Shown: positions 21,501 through 29,026 of the stretch, piece by piece
Numbering within the stretch: position 1 is the stretch's first letter
How the letters are laid out: each line of letters begins with the position of its first letter
DNA from: CAZBWE01 sp964581905
GTDB lineage: Bacteria > Planctomycetota > Phycisphaerae > Sedimentisphaerales > Anaerobacaceae
Length of the DNA stretch: 64,000 bases
Reading direction: 5' to 3'
Assembly (NCBI GenBank): GCA_964581905.1
Contig: CAZOQJ010000001.1
Span: forward strand, 24,923 to 88,922
Program-made: the position numbers and the translations under genes
Notes under the pieces: generated by a model
Database searches by the model: none
What the model was told of the DNA's origin: nothing
Seen by the model: the letters and a program-made list of their open reading frames with translations, nothing else

Positions 21501-22621
21501 AACAAGCGAGAACAATTCATAAAGATGTTGAGCAGTATTTTGTAATATTGGCAAAGCTATATGAAAATAATCTGTTATCGCCGGATTTGAACCTTCCTGT
21601 CGATATTGAAAGACGGGATGTTGAGGAAAGATTATTATGGCTTGCAGCCAATGTAGACATAAAATTCGACAAGCTGTTTGAATTGCTTGCAGGTCAGGGA
21701 GAAACGGAAAAACAACCGCTGGTTACCGTATATATAGTAGCGTATAATGCAGAAAAGTTTATCGCTCAGGCCATCGATTCCGTTTTATCGCAAGTCTATA
21801 AGAATTTCGAATTGTTGATTGTTGATGACGGTAGTACCGACAAAACTAAAGAGCTGGTGGCTTCTTACTCGGATGACAGGATTCACTATATTTATAAGGA
21901 GCATAAAAATTATGCTTCGGGGGTGAACAGAGTGATAGCTGAGGCAAAGGGTAAATACATTATGGTTGTCGATTCAGACGACTTTATTGCTCCCGACTAC
22001 ATTGAGAAAATAGTGGCTTTTGCTGAAAAGCACCCGCAGATAGATTACTTTTATCCTGCCCAGCTTACTCTTGTGAATGAATCCGGTGACCCGACAGGCC
22101 AGCAGTGGAGCTATATGGATTTTTCGGATAACAGTGTTCTTCCGTCATTCCTGTTTAAAAATGGCTATGGACCGATTCCGAATCCGGGCAGTCTGAAAAG
22201 GAAGACTTTGTTTGACAAGGTCGGATTGTATGATGAGGTTGATACTGTCGAGGACTTTGTATTTTTGTGCAAAAATGCCCTGAAGATAAATTTCAAAAGA
22301 GTTGATGAGCATTCGACTTATTTCTACAGAAGGCATCGGCAAAGCAATTCCCTAAAGTTTGAGGCAAGAAATCGGATTATGGCTGATGTGCTCAACGAGA
22401 TGGTCTCGATTTATCCGGCTGAAGTGTTATATCCACAAGTCGTGGATATAAGTGACGCCGGTTTGAAAGAGCAGCAATACTATAAATATGTAGTGGAGAC
22501 TTTTTGCAGGCATGCTAACGGCCCAATGGTCCAATTCGGGCAGTATTTTCAAAAGTATGCGGTTTATTATAAGTCGAAGCTGTTGAGAATTACCGGGCCA
22601 AAACAGTTGGTTCCAAAATGA
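15533..22621 (+). CDS. Giant multi-domain glycosyltransferase (2362 residues)
   Basis: TTG start. Domains in order, approximate residues: 1-290 GT-A domain (PVILICYNRPWHTAQVLKAL, VLLEDDCVP); 313-715 GT4 GT-B domain (HINTHDQAGGAAKVAWRLAE; NGIDTNIFRP; ADNCPLVVLEALSCGIPIVT); 772-966 a GT-A-like domain with NSDILLI; 1082-1313 GT2 (VSIVICTKDRAELL, MYASDDIIF); 1340-1424 TPR; 1449-1703 a divergent GT-like domain (VGLIFSKDRAMQLQAALESF); 1741-1973 GT2 (SIVMANYNKEKYIAEAIESV, ILDSDDCLL); 2062-2362 GT2 (VTVYIVAYNAEKFIAQAIDS, VVDSDDFIA). It has up to seven catalytic-type units and no membrane segment. One chain might assemble a whole oligosaccharide. Closest context is flagellin glycosylation, as fliD follows. 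Confidence 0.85.
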   Translation: MRDIPVILICYNRPWHTAQVLKALLEHGIQNLYIFSDAPKSSRDVEGVLKTRELFKAIRWTKPKIIERNENYGLARSIVSAVNHVFEGHDRLVLLEDDCVPRKHFFDFMKECLERYENHDRVFGINGYTVPIAEDLLSDYPFDIYFYPRIGSWGWATWKSAWMHYEPDLRKVCEQIKVNDIDINQGGTDIPQNVQKLINGEIKDVWTLNWVLSVYLNKGYYIYPTFSQIRNIGFDGTGLHCGETHKFDNFCVDYKPRRFPDDIIINEGLINNYNDYFGNPNKKPEVVSRQTIQHNFIAEPHGTKHNCSTANAGKLSIVHINTHDQAGGAAKVAWRLAEAQRNAGCDSIMLVGEKRSDSKYSFAFPVEADRSLRIQCRQQGQLYYEFQGSHKLVNNQHVLSADILHLHNLHGDFFNPSSLSSLSHLKPTVWTLHDQQPTTGHCAYSLDCQRWEDGCGQCPMLSLYPDILIDTSAQLYRDKKLIYDNSYLNIVVPSQWLKDNVQRSILRNHPVELIYNGIDTNIFRPYNKIEARKKLGIPTDVLVIGAVAHGGALENPWKGGNYTRAVFDALQTKLPDHIFVNIGGNSKLDSSRIISIPHINDESELAQAYSMLDIFLYTPAADNCPLVVLEALSCGIPIVTFDTGGVPELVRNGLDGYVSPYKDVHGLVQALEKLAAQTQLRAEFSRNARQEAIAKFDHKKIAQQYQELYERCLQQRKSEARKVKLLPLAAVPKVILNRAFIKAESTKKVLDYDAEKKREAKCHDNFKVSRDNELVIATSISPKNLAKQVKAVESWVKLGFDVVSINCAEEIQKLQGAFPDVKFIQAKRDAREMFGKPFIYFDDFLEYFLRTDSEICGIVNSDILLIGDKGIVSFIKEEAADSLVYGPRINVDSLERLDGKFFNEGFDFFFFPKIFGSFFQKSCFCVGMPWWDYWMPLILILEGISVKKLTSPFAYHIKHSFRWNGDQGKLLINKCFEYLQPKLNDNFNSNPDTNQWAFLARMLKDYHDRDVRENNRTEKDRISPDVFYYCIFDFLKIKSSEISYAGSEPTTSQIDQSKKKKDIFIHKDALKAQNADYLHADYDVSIVICTKDRAELLDQMFASLEEAAKCVAYEVIVIEGGSTDNTLDVLRKYKVTKVYSESEWLGPGRHSWPQLYNFGFSKATGKWAMYASDDIIFSKEAISWAFRTLSSQSDKVAGGIFFYKNIYCFESAREWASYGIDFTHGQKLLMNYGLIRLDYFHEVGGLEEVYQFYCADSDLCYKLYERGKQLIPLPASFIAHNNVLDAQKKVNYSTSGRDIELLRRRWKHFVPMEIPEPRRLVWQEDLFEALNLMSNLGKVNYGIGSFWHGLAYFQQELFEKAKSKFIQAIESHCEHWLVHWLLAKAAYQCGDKALAEKMVLQVLKQAPTFGPAKDFLNQLSAEVGESAELVQCQTKSENRLSPIEMNTRKDMVGLIFSKDRAMQLQAALESFFLHCTDSEQIKLFVLYQVSNHLHQRQYNNLKKDFGNITFIKETNFKQQLCTIVEGSEYVLFLVDDNLFVKDFSLADVVKSLQGNKDAIGFSLRLGKNTDYCYSHDSKQNLPVFQGIDNGILKYNWTAGEYDFGYPLELSSSLYRTSDILILLDKLEFTHPNILEDMMAANSQLYAQTKDFLLCYENSVAFCNPINKVQSVWNNRSCTDDRYSAERLAEMFEDGVRIDVEKFSGFVPNSCHQEVQVYFKTEERGQKAADRRWSPEREVSPPKFSIVMANYNKEKYIAEAIESVLNQTFTDWELIIIDDCSTDDSLNVIQRYLDDTRIKLIQHKKNRGKTAALKAGIANVRSEYFGILDSDDCLLPNAVETMYAYHEKFPDCGLVYSQFAYCHQDLTRRCVGFCDKIPAGKTALDLNVVSHFQTFKLCDYLKTSGYDENILYAEDIDIVYKVEEVTSLKFMDECLYLYRELPTSICHSKDKINVAIMSRVKARINALKRRCDVLAESGNKNFEDLFAQAVKQARTIHKDVEQYFVILAKLYENNLLSPDLNLPVDIERRDVEERLLWLAANVDIKFDKLFELLAGQGETEKQPLVTVYIVAYNAEKFIAQAIDSVLSQVYKNFELLIVDDGSTDKTKELVASYSDDRIHYIYKEHKNYASGVNRVIAEAKGKYIMVVDSDDFIAPDYIEKIVAFAEKHPQIDYFYPAQLTLVNESGDPTGQQWSYMDFSDNSVLPSFLFKNGYGPIPNPGSLKRKTLFDKVGLYDEVDTVEDFVFLCKNALKINFKRVDEHSTYFYRRHRQSNSLKFEARNRIMADVLNEMVSIYPAEVLYPQVVDISDAGLKEQQYYKYVVETFCRHANGPMVQFGQYFQKYAVYYKSKLLRITGPKQLVPK

Positions 22622-22653
22622 AAAAATGCGCTAAGTGAAAAGATAATATGTAG

Positions 22654-22680
22654 TTAAGTAAATGGATTTTTATACGATAA
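22654..22680 (+). promoter_or_regulatory. Possible sigma-28 (FliA-type) promoter for fliD
   Basis: TTAA, 15-base spacer, TACGATAA. The known sigma-28 consensus is TAAA-N15-GCCGATAA, so this matches 3 of 4 and 6 of 8. Transcription would start near 22688, about 70 bases before the fliD ATG. fliD is often a sigma-28 gene. It is AT-rich and could occur by chance. Confidence 0.35.
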
Positions 22681-22759
22681 TAATCTTTAGGACGAGACAC
22701 TTGTAGTAGGCATAGGGAGGCCGCAGAAGCTCGGGATTTAAAAAGAAAGGTGGACAAAA

Positions 22760-25132
22760 ATGTCGACTATACGTCTTCCAGGCCTGCAGACAGGCATTGA
22801 TACAAATGCGCTTATTGAACAATTGATGGCTATTGAACGCCGTACGCTCAACGTCTGGGAAAACCGCAAAGCGGTTTGGCAGGAGAGACAGGAAGCCCTT
22901 AGCACCTTGGAATCCAAGTTGCGGAATCTGCGAACCTCCGTTCGAGCACTTTCAGATGCCGATGAGCTCCGCGCCTTTAATGTCTCTACAAGTGACGAGG
23001 AAATAATAACGGCTGAAGCGACAAATAATGCCTTTGAAGGAAATCACACAGTTGTAATCAACCAGTTGGCCAATGCTGAGCGATGGGTTCATAGGACCGG
23101 CCATAAATATGCCGAAGACTATGTTGGAACTGGCACTTTTGTCTATTCGTATAATTATAAAGAAACAAGTATAACAACCACTGCAACTACGACGCTACAG
23201 GATCTGGTCGGTCTAATTAATAACGATGCAAATAATCCCGGTGTTACTGCCGGTCTCTTACACTATGACGATGCCTACCATCTGGTTCTTAATGGTGAGG
23301 ATGCAGGCACAGATTATCAAATTCACGTCAATACAGGCAGTACCGAGGTCTGGAAAAGTGGCTCGGCCTTTACTTATGATAATGACAACGCTTTGTTGAG
23401 CACAAAAATTAAAGACCTCGACCAGTTCAGCGGGACTCTCAGCGACTCAGATGAATATGAAGAATATATTGAAATAAAAAATTGTACAGACCATTTTGGT
23501 GTTTCAACAGCTCAGGTGGACTTTTATGTTAATGAAAATACAACACTTGGCCATCTTATTTCAGAGATTAACGATGCTTTTGATGGAAGGGCAAAAGCAG
23601 TTTTCGAAAATGGCAAGATTGTTTTAACAGATAGTGTCGGTGGCGAAAGCAGTCTTTGGATCGAATTAGGGTGGAATGACGATGGCGGGGGCACATTGCT
23701 GGACGGGCTTGCTATGAGTGTTACAACCGAGGGCAACGCAACAGAAGCGAGTCTGTCCGGTTACACAGCATCGGCCTTTACTAAAAGCCAGACCGCCCAG
23801 GATTCAAAAATCAAGGTCGATGGTTTTCCCGATACGTCAGCGACTTCGGAAGTTCAAACGGTATCATTGAGCGGTGGTCCCGACGGCGGCTCATTTACAC
23901 TCACTTACCGAGGTGAAACAACATCAGATATTGCTTACAATGCAACTGCCGAAGAAATTAAGACCGCACTTGAGCTACTCTCAACCGTCAATTCAGGTGA
24001 TATAACGGTTTCTGGCTCTATCGATGATGGTACAACTTTTACATTTGCGAATTCATTAGGTAACGTTGACCTGCTTATGATTAACTCTTCACTAACAAAC
24101 GGGGGAAGTCCGTTAACAGCCAGTATTTCTGAAACAACGCCGGGTAGTGACAGTTACATCAGCAGAAGCTCTAATACGGTTGACGATGTGATTAGCGGTG
24201 TCACGCTGCATCTGCACGATACTACCAGTGCCAATGGCGAAGATATAACTCTTACCAGAGATGTACAATCGGTCAAAGATAAACTTGATGCAATGGTCAT
24301 CGCCTACAATGCTGCTATCAGCCATATTAAAGAAACGACCGGCTATAATGAGATTACACAGGTCGGCGGTATCTTGATGGGGGATTATGTTGTTTCGACC
24401 ATCCAATACCAGTTCCGTGGACCGCTTATCGAGCAGGCAGCCGGTTTTTTAGAGGATGTCGATTCGTTCTTGACCCCCCTCAACATCGGCCTTGAATTCG
24501 ACAAGGACGGCATACTAAGTCTGGACACAAACGATTTTGATGAAGCAATAGCCGAAGATTATAGGGGTGTTCTTGCTTTAATAGGCGCCGACAAGACAGG
24601 CAGCAGCACCAGCGATACCATCGAGTTCTACAGTGCCAGTACAAATTATACAACAGGGGGTGAATATAACGTACAGGTGACAGTAAGCGGTGGGGTCATC
24701 ACAAGTTCCCAAATAAAACTTTCAACCGAATCGACATATCGTGATATGACAATTAGCAGTAATATTATTACCGGCAATAGCAGCTTTGACGATAACGGCG
24801 ACCCAGTGTATGCTGAGGACGGTCTTCAGCTAAGCGTCGACTTGACTACGGATGGCGATTATACCGCTACGGTTTACGTCAAGCAGGGTTTTGCAGGTAA
24901 AATAGAGGATAAAATCGATAGAATGCTAAAGGCAACCGTAGGTTCTATCATAGTTGACCAGGACCATGTCGAAGACCAGATAGAACTGCTCCAGGACAAA
25001 ATTGAGGATGAAGAATACCGTCTTGAGCAAAGAGAGAAAAGATTGGTACTTCGCTTTGCCCGCCTCGAAAAAGCATTGACCTTAATACAAAACCAGATGG
25101 CCGCTGCAAGCATAATAGCTATATCGTCATAA
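22760..25132 (+). CDS. fliD: Flagellar filament cap protein FliD (HAP2)
   Basis: 790 residues. The N-terminus (IRLPGLQTGIDTNALIEQLM) and the C-terminal coiled coil (EDQIELLQDKIEDEEYRLEQ, RFARLEKALTLIQNQM) are diagnostic of FliD, which caps the growing filament and folds flagellin. It is much longer than the roughly 470-residue enterobacterial protein. Residues about 363-465 look like a separate inserted module (EVQTVSLSGGPDGGSFTLTY; AYNATAEEIKTALELLSTV), a repeat-like beta domain known from other large surface proteins. AAAGGTGG lies upstream as ribosome site. It converges on flhB with 17 bases between the stops. Confidence 0.93.
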   Translation: MSTIRLPGLQTGIDTNALIEQLMAIERRTLNVWENRKAVWQERQEALSTLESKLRNLRTSVRALSDADELRAFNVSTSDEEIITAEATNNAFEGNHTVVINQLANAERWVHRTGHKYAEDYVGTGTFVYSYNYKETSITTTATTTLQDLVGLINNDANNPGVTAGLLHYDDAYHLVLNGEDAGTDYQIHVNTGSTEVWKSGSAFTYDNDNALLSTKIKDLDQFSGTLSDSDEYEEYIEIKNCTDHFGVSTAQVDFYVNENTTLGHLISEINDAFDGRAKAVFENGKIVLTDSVGGESSLWIELGWNDDGGGTLLDGLAMSVTTEGNATEASLSGYTASAFTKSQTAQDSKIKVDGFPDTSATSEVQTVSLSGGPDGGSFTLTYRGETTSDIAYNATAEEIKTALELLSTVNSGDITVSGSIDDGTTFTFANSLGNVDLLMINSSLTNGGSPLTASISETTPGSDSYISRSSNTVDDVISGVTLHLHDTTSANGEDITLTRDVQSVKDKLDAMVIAYNAAISHIKETTGYNEITQVGGILMGDYVVSTIQYQFRGPLIEQAAGFLEDVDSFLTPLNIGLEFDKDGILSLDTNDFDEAIAEDYRGVLALIGADKTGSSTSDTIEFYSASTNYTTGGEYNVQVTVSGGVITSSQIKLSTESTYRDMTISSNIITGNSSFDDNGDPVYAEDGLQLSVDLTTDGDYTATVYVKQGFAGKIEDKIDRMLKATVGSIIVDQDHVEDQIELLQDKIEDEEYRLEQREKRLVLRFARLEKALTLIQNQMAAASIIAISS

Positions 25133-25149
25133 ATCTTTCATCAAGCTTT

Positions 25150-26217
25150 TTATGCTTTCCTGTGCCGCAGGCGATAAACAAGAGCCAGAACTTCTGCTAC
25201 CGCTACATACAGGGTTTCTGGTATAGCGGCGTCAAGCTTTACTGTTGAATATATGGTTCTGGCCAATTCAGGTTTTCTTACAATCGGCACACCGTAAGCC
25301 CGTGCGATTTCTTTTATCTTTTCCGCCAGGTGGTCCGCACCTTTAGCCACCATAGTGGGGGCTTCCATTGTCTTGGCATCGTAACGCAGGGCAACGGCTA
25401 CATGTGTTGGATTGACAAGTACTACGTTGGCTTTAGGAACCTCCTGCAACATACGCTTGGCGGCCATCGCAAATTGGATTCTTCGGATGCGACTTTTAAC
25501 TTCCGGAGAACCTTCTGTCTGCTTGCGCTCTTCTTTTACATCCTGCTTTGTCATCTTTAGGTCCTGGATATACTTCCATTTCTGGTAAATAGTATCTGTG
25601 GCGCCTATAACCAGAAGAGCGATGCAAATGCGTATGCACAGACCCAATATCATCTTTGCAATGAGTGCGAGCATCCCCAAAGACCAGGCCCACCGTAGAG
25701 TGGCAAGTACCTCGAGTTTATCCTTGAGGTAGAACCAGACGATGAGCGCAACAAAGAGAAGCTTTGCGATGGAGACCAGTAGTTTTACCGCAGAGCGTCC
25801 GTTTACTAACTTGCCGAATCCTGCGACTGGATTTAATAAGTCGAATTTCGGAGACAAGGCTCCAGGGGAGAAATTTAAACCACCGACAATAATACCCCCG
25901 GCAACAGCGCCTACAAATAGAGCCGCAAAAATAGGGCACAGAACGAGAACAAAATCAACAATTTTCCTGTTCATAAAGTTGATAAAACTGCCTGTATCAG
26001 TAAAAGGCTGGATTTGGCCGGACATCCCTTCCCTCATTAGTCCGGTGAACCATTGCATTAAAGATGGCGCCGAAAAGGCTATCGCTGCTACCAAAACAAG
26101 AATCGAGATAAAGGACATCAGTTCCGCACTCTGAGGTACTTGTCCTTTTTCTTTGGCCTTGGCCAATCTTCTTGGTGTTGGCTGCTCTGTCCTTTCGGCT
26201 GCTGGTTTCTCTGCCAT
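25150..26217 (-). CDS. flhB: Flagellar export apparatus protein FlhB
   Basis: 355 residues. The N-terminus EQPTPRRLAKAKEKGQVPQS, four membrane helices and the cytoplasmic C-domain are typical of FlhB, the export-gate component that switches substrate specificity from hook to filament. The self-cleavage motif NPTH is present with Asn at residue 269 (VVLVNPTHVAVALRYD). It interacts with FliK, encoded at 39.0 kb. Last gene of the long minus-strand operon. flhA, which commonly follows flhB, is not here; the operon ends against fliD. Confidence 0.96.
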   Translation of the reverse strand: MAEKPAAERTEQPTPRRLAKAKEKGQVPQSAELMSFISILVLVAAIAFSAPSLMQWFTGLMREGMSGQIQPFTDTGSFINFMNRKIVDFVLVLCPIFAALFVGAVAGGIIVGGLNFSPGALSPKFDLLNPVAGFGKLVNGRSAVKLLVSIAKLLFVALIVWFYLKDKLEVLATLRWAWSLGMLALIAKMILGLCIRICIALLVIGATDTIYQKWKYIQDLKMTKQDVKEERKQTEGSPEVKSRIRRIQFAMAAKRMLQEVPKANVVLVNPTHVAVALRYDAKTMEAPTMVAKGADHLAEKIKEIARAYGVPIVRKPELARTIYSTVKLDAAIPETLYVAVAEVLALVYRLRHRKA

Positions 26218-26312
26218 TTTAGTAGTGCCTAAAACGAGCCAAAGTGAATTAAAGTGAAAAAGTAATCCATAACTTTAGGCACTTTAGACACTTCAAACTT
26301 TAGCTCACTGCC
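26218..26312. repeat. AAAGTG / TGCCTAAA short-repeat tract between fliR and flhB
   Basis: A 95-base spacer inside an otherwise tightly packed operon. It contains a perfect 9-base inverted repeat, GTGCCTAAA at 26225-26233 and its complement at 26274-26282, plus several further AAAGTG units on both strands (26241, 26251 and the complement at 26280). It looks like a degenerate microsatellite-like tract rather than a gene or a clear promoter. Confidence 0.5.
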
Positions 26313-27065
26313 TTATAAGGGAAGCAATTTGCCCATCCAGTCGGCAAATTCAGTCACAAATTCGCTAATAAATGGAAGAAATATCCCCACCATTAACAAT
26401 CCCAAACCTACTTGTAGTGGTAAACTGATAAATAAAATGTTCATTTCTGGTGCGATACGCGCCAGCACCGCTAAAACAACCATTAACAGCAGAAGCGCTG
26501 CTAACATTGGCCCGGCCAATCTTAAACCGGCAATTAACAGAGTTGAACCGGCTTTAATTATGCCGCTGGCCAGGATTGCTATGCTTGGTATGGTACCCGC
26601 TGGAAATACTTCGAAGCTTCGCGAGATAACTAATAGAAACAAATGGTGACCGTTGGCGCTAAGAAACAAAAGTATAAATATCATCTCTATAAGCTCACAA
26701 AGTGGTCCACCCATTTCGCCCGTTGTGGGGTCCAGAATACTGGCTATTGTCAAACCCATCTGCTGTTCGATAATCTGACCGCAGAGTTTGACCGTGGTAA
26801 ATACAAGAGAGACGATTAACCCCAAAGCTAAACCGTAAATGGCTTCATTGCTTATCAATAGTATTGCCTCTAACATGCGAACACCATCGGGACTAACACC
26901 GGGAGGTTTTATCATGGAGAAAAAAATCGTTATTAGGAAAGTCATGGTGACTTTGACTCTCAGCGGTATGGTATTCCAGCTAAAGACAGGTGCTACCATA
27001 AAAAATGCTGAAATTCTTGTCAGCATCATCACAAAACCGAGGAGCTTTTCGGTCACCAATTCCAT
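26313..27065 (-). CDS. fliR: Flagellar export protein FliR
   Basis: 250 residues with about six hydrophobic segments and family-like stretches ARISAFFMVAPVFSWNTIPL and GQIIEQQMGLTIASILDP. FliR is part of the FliPQR pore of the flagellar type III export gate in the inner membrane. It starts 3 bases after the fliQ stop and lies between fliQ and flhB, the usual order. Confidence 0.95.
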   Translation of the reverse strand: MELVTEKLLGFVMMLTRISAFFMVAPVFSWNTIPLRVKVTMTFLITIFFSMIKPPGVSPDGVRMLEAILLISNEAIYGLALGLIVSLVFTTVKLCGQIIEQQMGLTIASILDPTTGEMGGPLCELIEMIFILLFLSANGHHLFLLVISRSFEVFPAGTIPSIAILASGIIKAGSTLLIAGLRLAGPMLAALLLLMVVLAVLARIAPEMNILFISLPLQVGLGLLMVGIFLPFISEFVTEFADWMGKLLPL

Positions 27066-27068
27066 AAA

Positions 27069-27338
27069 TCAGCGCCCAATATTCTGGATATGACTGAAAA
27101 TTTCGTTAGCAAATCTAAGTAGAACCTCCATCATCCAGTTTCCGAAAAGCAGTGTGACCGCCCCCACAGCCAGAAGCTTGGGCACTATCGTTAAGGTCAT
27201 ATCGCGTATTGAAGTAACCGCCTGAAACAGTGTCACAATTATTCCAACTGTCATACACGTCAGCAGAATTGGAGCGGCCAAAAACAAAGCTGTCTCAAGA
27301 GTATGTCTGCCAAGATAAAGTATGAAACTGCTGTCCAT
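27069..27338 (-). CDS. fliQ: Flagellar export protein FliQ
   Basis: 89 residues, two membrane helices (LETALFLAAPILLTCMTVGI and VGAVTLLFGNWMMEVLLRFA), with the conserved ITLFQAVTSI-like motif (here VTLFQAVTSIRDMTLTIVPK). FliQ packs around FliP and FliR in the export pore. Length and position match the family. Confidence 0.95.
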   Translation of the reverse strand: MDSSFILYLGRHTLETALFLAAPILLTCMTVGIIVTLFQAVTSIRDMTLTIVPKLLAVGAVTLLFGNWMMEVLLRFANEIFSHIQNIGR

Positions 27339-27365
27339 CTGACAGGTTCCTGAAAAAGTAAGTGC

Positions 27366-28238
27366 TCATTTAAAGCTCAGACTAAGACTCTTTGCCAATA
27401 ATCCCCATCCGTCGACGAGAATGAATAATATCAGCTTGAAAGGCAGAGAAATCATCACAGGTGGAAGCATCATCATGCCCGCACTGAGCAAGACACTTGC
27501 AATAACCATATCCACCAGCAAAAACGGTATGAACAAAAGGCAGCCTATCTCGAATGCCGTTCGAAATTCACTAATAATGAATGCAGGAACTACTACATGC
27601 ATACCGATATCCATCGGGGTCGAAGGCGGTTCTATCTTGGCCATATGTACAAAAACAGCCAAATCAGATTCTCGGGTTTGCCGAAGCATAAACTCCTTGA
27701 TACAGTCGCTGGCTCTGGTGCTGGCCGTTTGAAAATCTATCTCGTCCGCAAGGTAAGGCTGGACGCTGATTTCATTGATTTTGTAAAATGTAGGCGACAT
27801 CGTATATAGGGTCAGGAACAATGCTAAACCTACAATAGCTATGGTAGGCGGTATTGTTTGTGTAGTTAAAGCCCGGCGAACAAAGGATAAAACAATAACT
27901 ATTCGAGTGAACGATGTCATCATTACCAAAAGGCTCGGCAGGATTGCCAGCCCGGTAAAGATGATTACAAGTTTGATGGGAGTTGACCAATCTCTGCCCT
28001 TGGTCTCCGGTGTCGTTGCTTTATCTATAAGCGTCATCAAATCGCCAATACTCGGAATAGATTTGACCTGAGTTTTTGTTGTAGTGGTATCGTTAGGCAG
28101 AGCGGGTAACCCTATTTGTCCAGGGTTTTTTTCAGCCTGTCCACTCGTCAAAGCGTAGCTTGCCGTGGCCTGGAAAGATATGCCAGTTGGCAACACAATA
28201 ACGAATGCTAAAAAAAGTAATTTAATATTGCCGGTCAT
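27366..28238 (-). CDS. fliP: Flagellar export protein FliP
   Basis: 290 residues with an N-terminal signal-like segment, as known for FliP, then LVIIFTGLAILPSLLVMMTS, MTSFTRIVIVLSFVRRAL, and the C-terminal IGCLLFIPFLLVDMVIASVL and MMMLPPVMISLPFKLILFIL, all highly conserved. FliP forms the core of the export pore. Between the signal and the first helix there is a low-complexity stretch of about 60 residues. The start overlaps the end of fliO by 17 bases. Confidence 0.96.
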   Translation of the reverse strand: MTGNIKLLFLAFVIVLPTGISFQATASYALTSGQAEKNPGQIGLPALPNDTTTTKTQVKSIPSIGDLMTLIDKATTPETKGRDWSTPIKLVIIFTGLAILPSLLVMMTSFTRIVIVLSFVRRALTTQTIPPTIAIVGLALFLTLYTMSPTFYKINEISVQPYLADEIDFQTASTRASDCIKEFMLRQTRESDLAVFVHMAKIEPPSTPMDIGMHVVVPAFIISEFRTAFEIGCLLFIPFLLVDMVIASVLLSAGMMMLPPVMISLPFKLILFILVDGWGLLAKSLSLSFK

Positions 28239-28752
28239 TTATATTGTTTGTCTCTTTCGGGGATAAATTTGTTTCGGCCTGGGCTTGGCCATCCCTTACG
28301 GGAAAAGTATCCGTTACATCAGCCAATTTGGTAATGCTCTCATTAGTGCTGCCTATCAGAAGTCGACGATTGCCTATTTTAATCAGATGTACCGCTTTAC
28401 GCGGCCCAAGGTGGACTGTCTCGAAAACCTGAATCTTTTTGCCGGAAAGGTTGGTAATTCTTGGCACAAACTTTTTCGAAATATAAATCGCTGCTGTTCC
28501 CAGAACAACAACGAGTAAAACTGCAAGCATCATTTTGTAGAACAGTTCCCGCGTGCTAATATCACCACCTGTTCCCGCCCAAAAATTTGGGTCATTTGTA
28601 AACAAAGAAGAAGCAGATTTATCAGATGGCGACTTGATTGACCCATCCACAGCAGATTGAGCGCAGCATGCTGAAATTATACTGCCGCTGAGCCAGACGA
28701 CTATCAGAAGCACAATAATCCTTTTATTATGTGTTATCATGCCAATACACAC
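28222..28752 (-). CDS. fliO: FliO-like flagellar export assembly protein
   Basis: 176 residues from a GTG at 28752 (AAGGA about 10 bases upstream; an ATG at 28740 is an alternative). A hydrophobic N-terminus, then a membrane helix (YKMMLAVLLVVVLGTAAIYI) and a short cytoplasmic domain with VFETVHLGPRKAVHLIKIGN fit FliO, which helps FliP assemble. The C-terminal tail (about residues 145-160, FPVRDGQAQA) is encoded by the dispersed repeat at 28284-28303, a 20-base sequence found again at 31970-31989. The repeat therefore sits in frame in the tail. Confidence 0.85.
   Translation of the reverse strand: MCIGMITHNKRIIVLLIVVWLSGSIISACCAQSAVDGSIKSPSDKSASSLFTNDPNFWAGTGGDISTRELFYKMMLAVLLVVVLGTAAIYISKKFVPRITNLSGKKIQVFETVHLGPRKAVHLIKIGNRRLLIGSTNESITKLADVTDTFPVRDGQAQAETNLSPKETNNINDRQY
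28284..28303. repeat. TTGGCCATCCCT repeat, copy inside fliO
   Basis: A 20-base sequence with 19 of 20 bases identical to 31970-31989. It includes the small palindrome CCCGTAAGGGATG (complement strand), which recurs at 37122-37134. It is in frame in the fliO tail. Confidence 0.6.
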
Positions 28753-28945
28753 GCATATAATCCTTATCTGCTATATGGATGAGCAAATAGCGTGCCGAAA
28801 CCGCAGAATAGGTGTTAATGTGCTACGAAGGACGTTTTTTACGCTGAGTTGACTAAATATGGCGGTAAATCGCCAAAAATGTCAACAATTGTGAACAGTT
28901 CCAAGACATCGGCGGAAGTGTTTGTGAGCTTGCAAATGCTATTTT

Positions 28946-29026
28946 GCCCCCGCCTGCCCCCGCGTCTCCCGACGCAAGGCGGGGCGGCGGGCAAGAAGCT
29001 GCGGGGGCTGCTACGAAGCACGAGTC
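28946..29026. repeat. Composite C5/G5 palindrome, copy A, plus 17-base tail
   Basis: Nested palindromes between outer arms at 28946-28953 (GCCCCCGC) and 29001-29008 (GCGGGGGC). The inner part has CCCCC-GCGTC-TCCC-GACGC. It is followed by a 17-base sequence (GCTACGAAGCACGAGTC, 29010-29026) that recurs exactly at 54200-54216 next to another copy. The tail overlaps the last base of the motB2 stop codon. The rest of the fliO-motB2 spacer (28753-28945) shows no gene. Confidence 0.7.
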
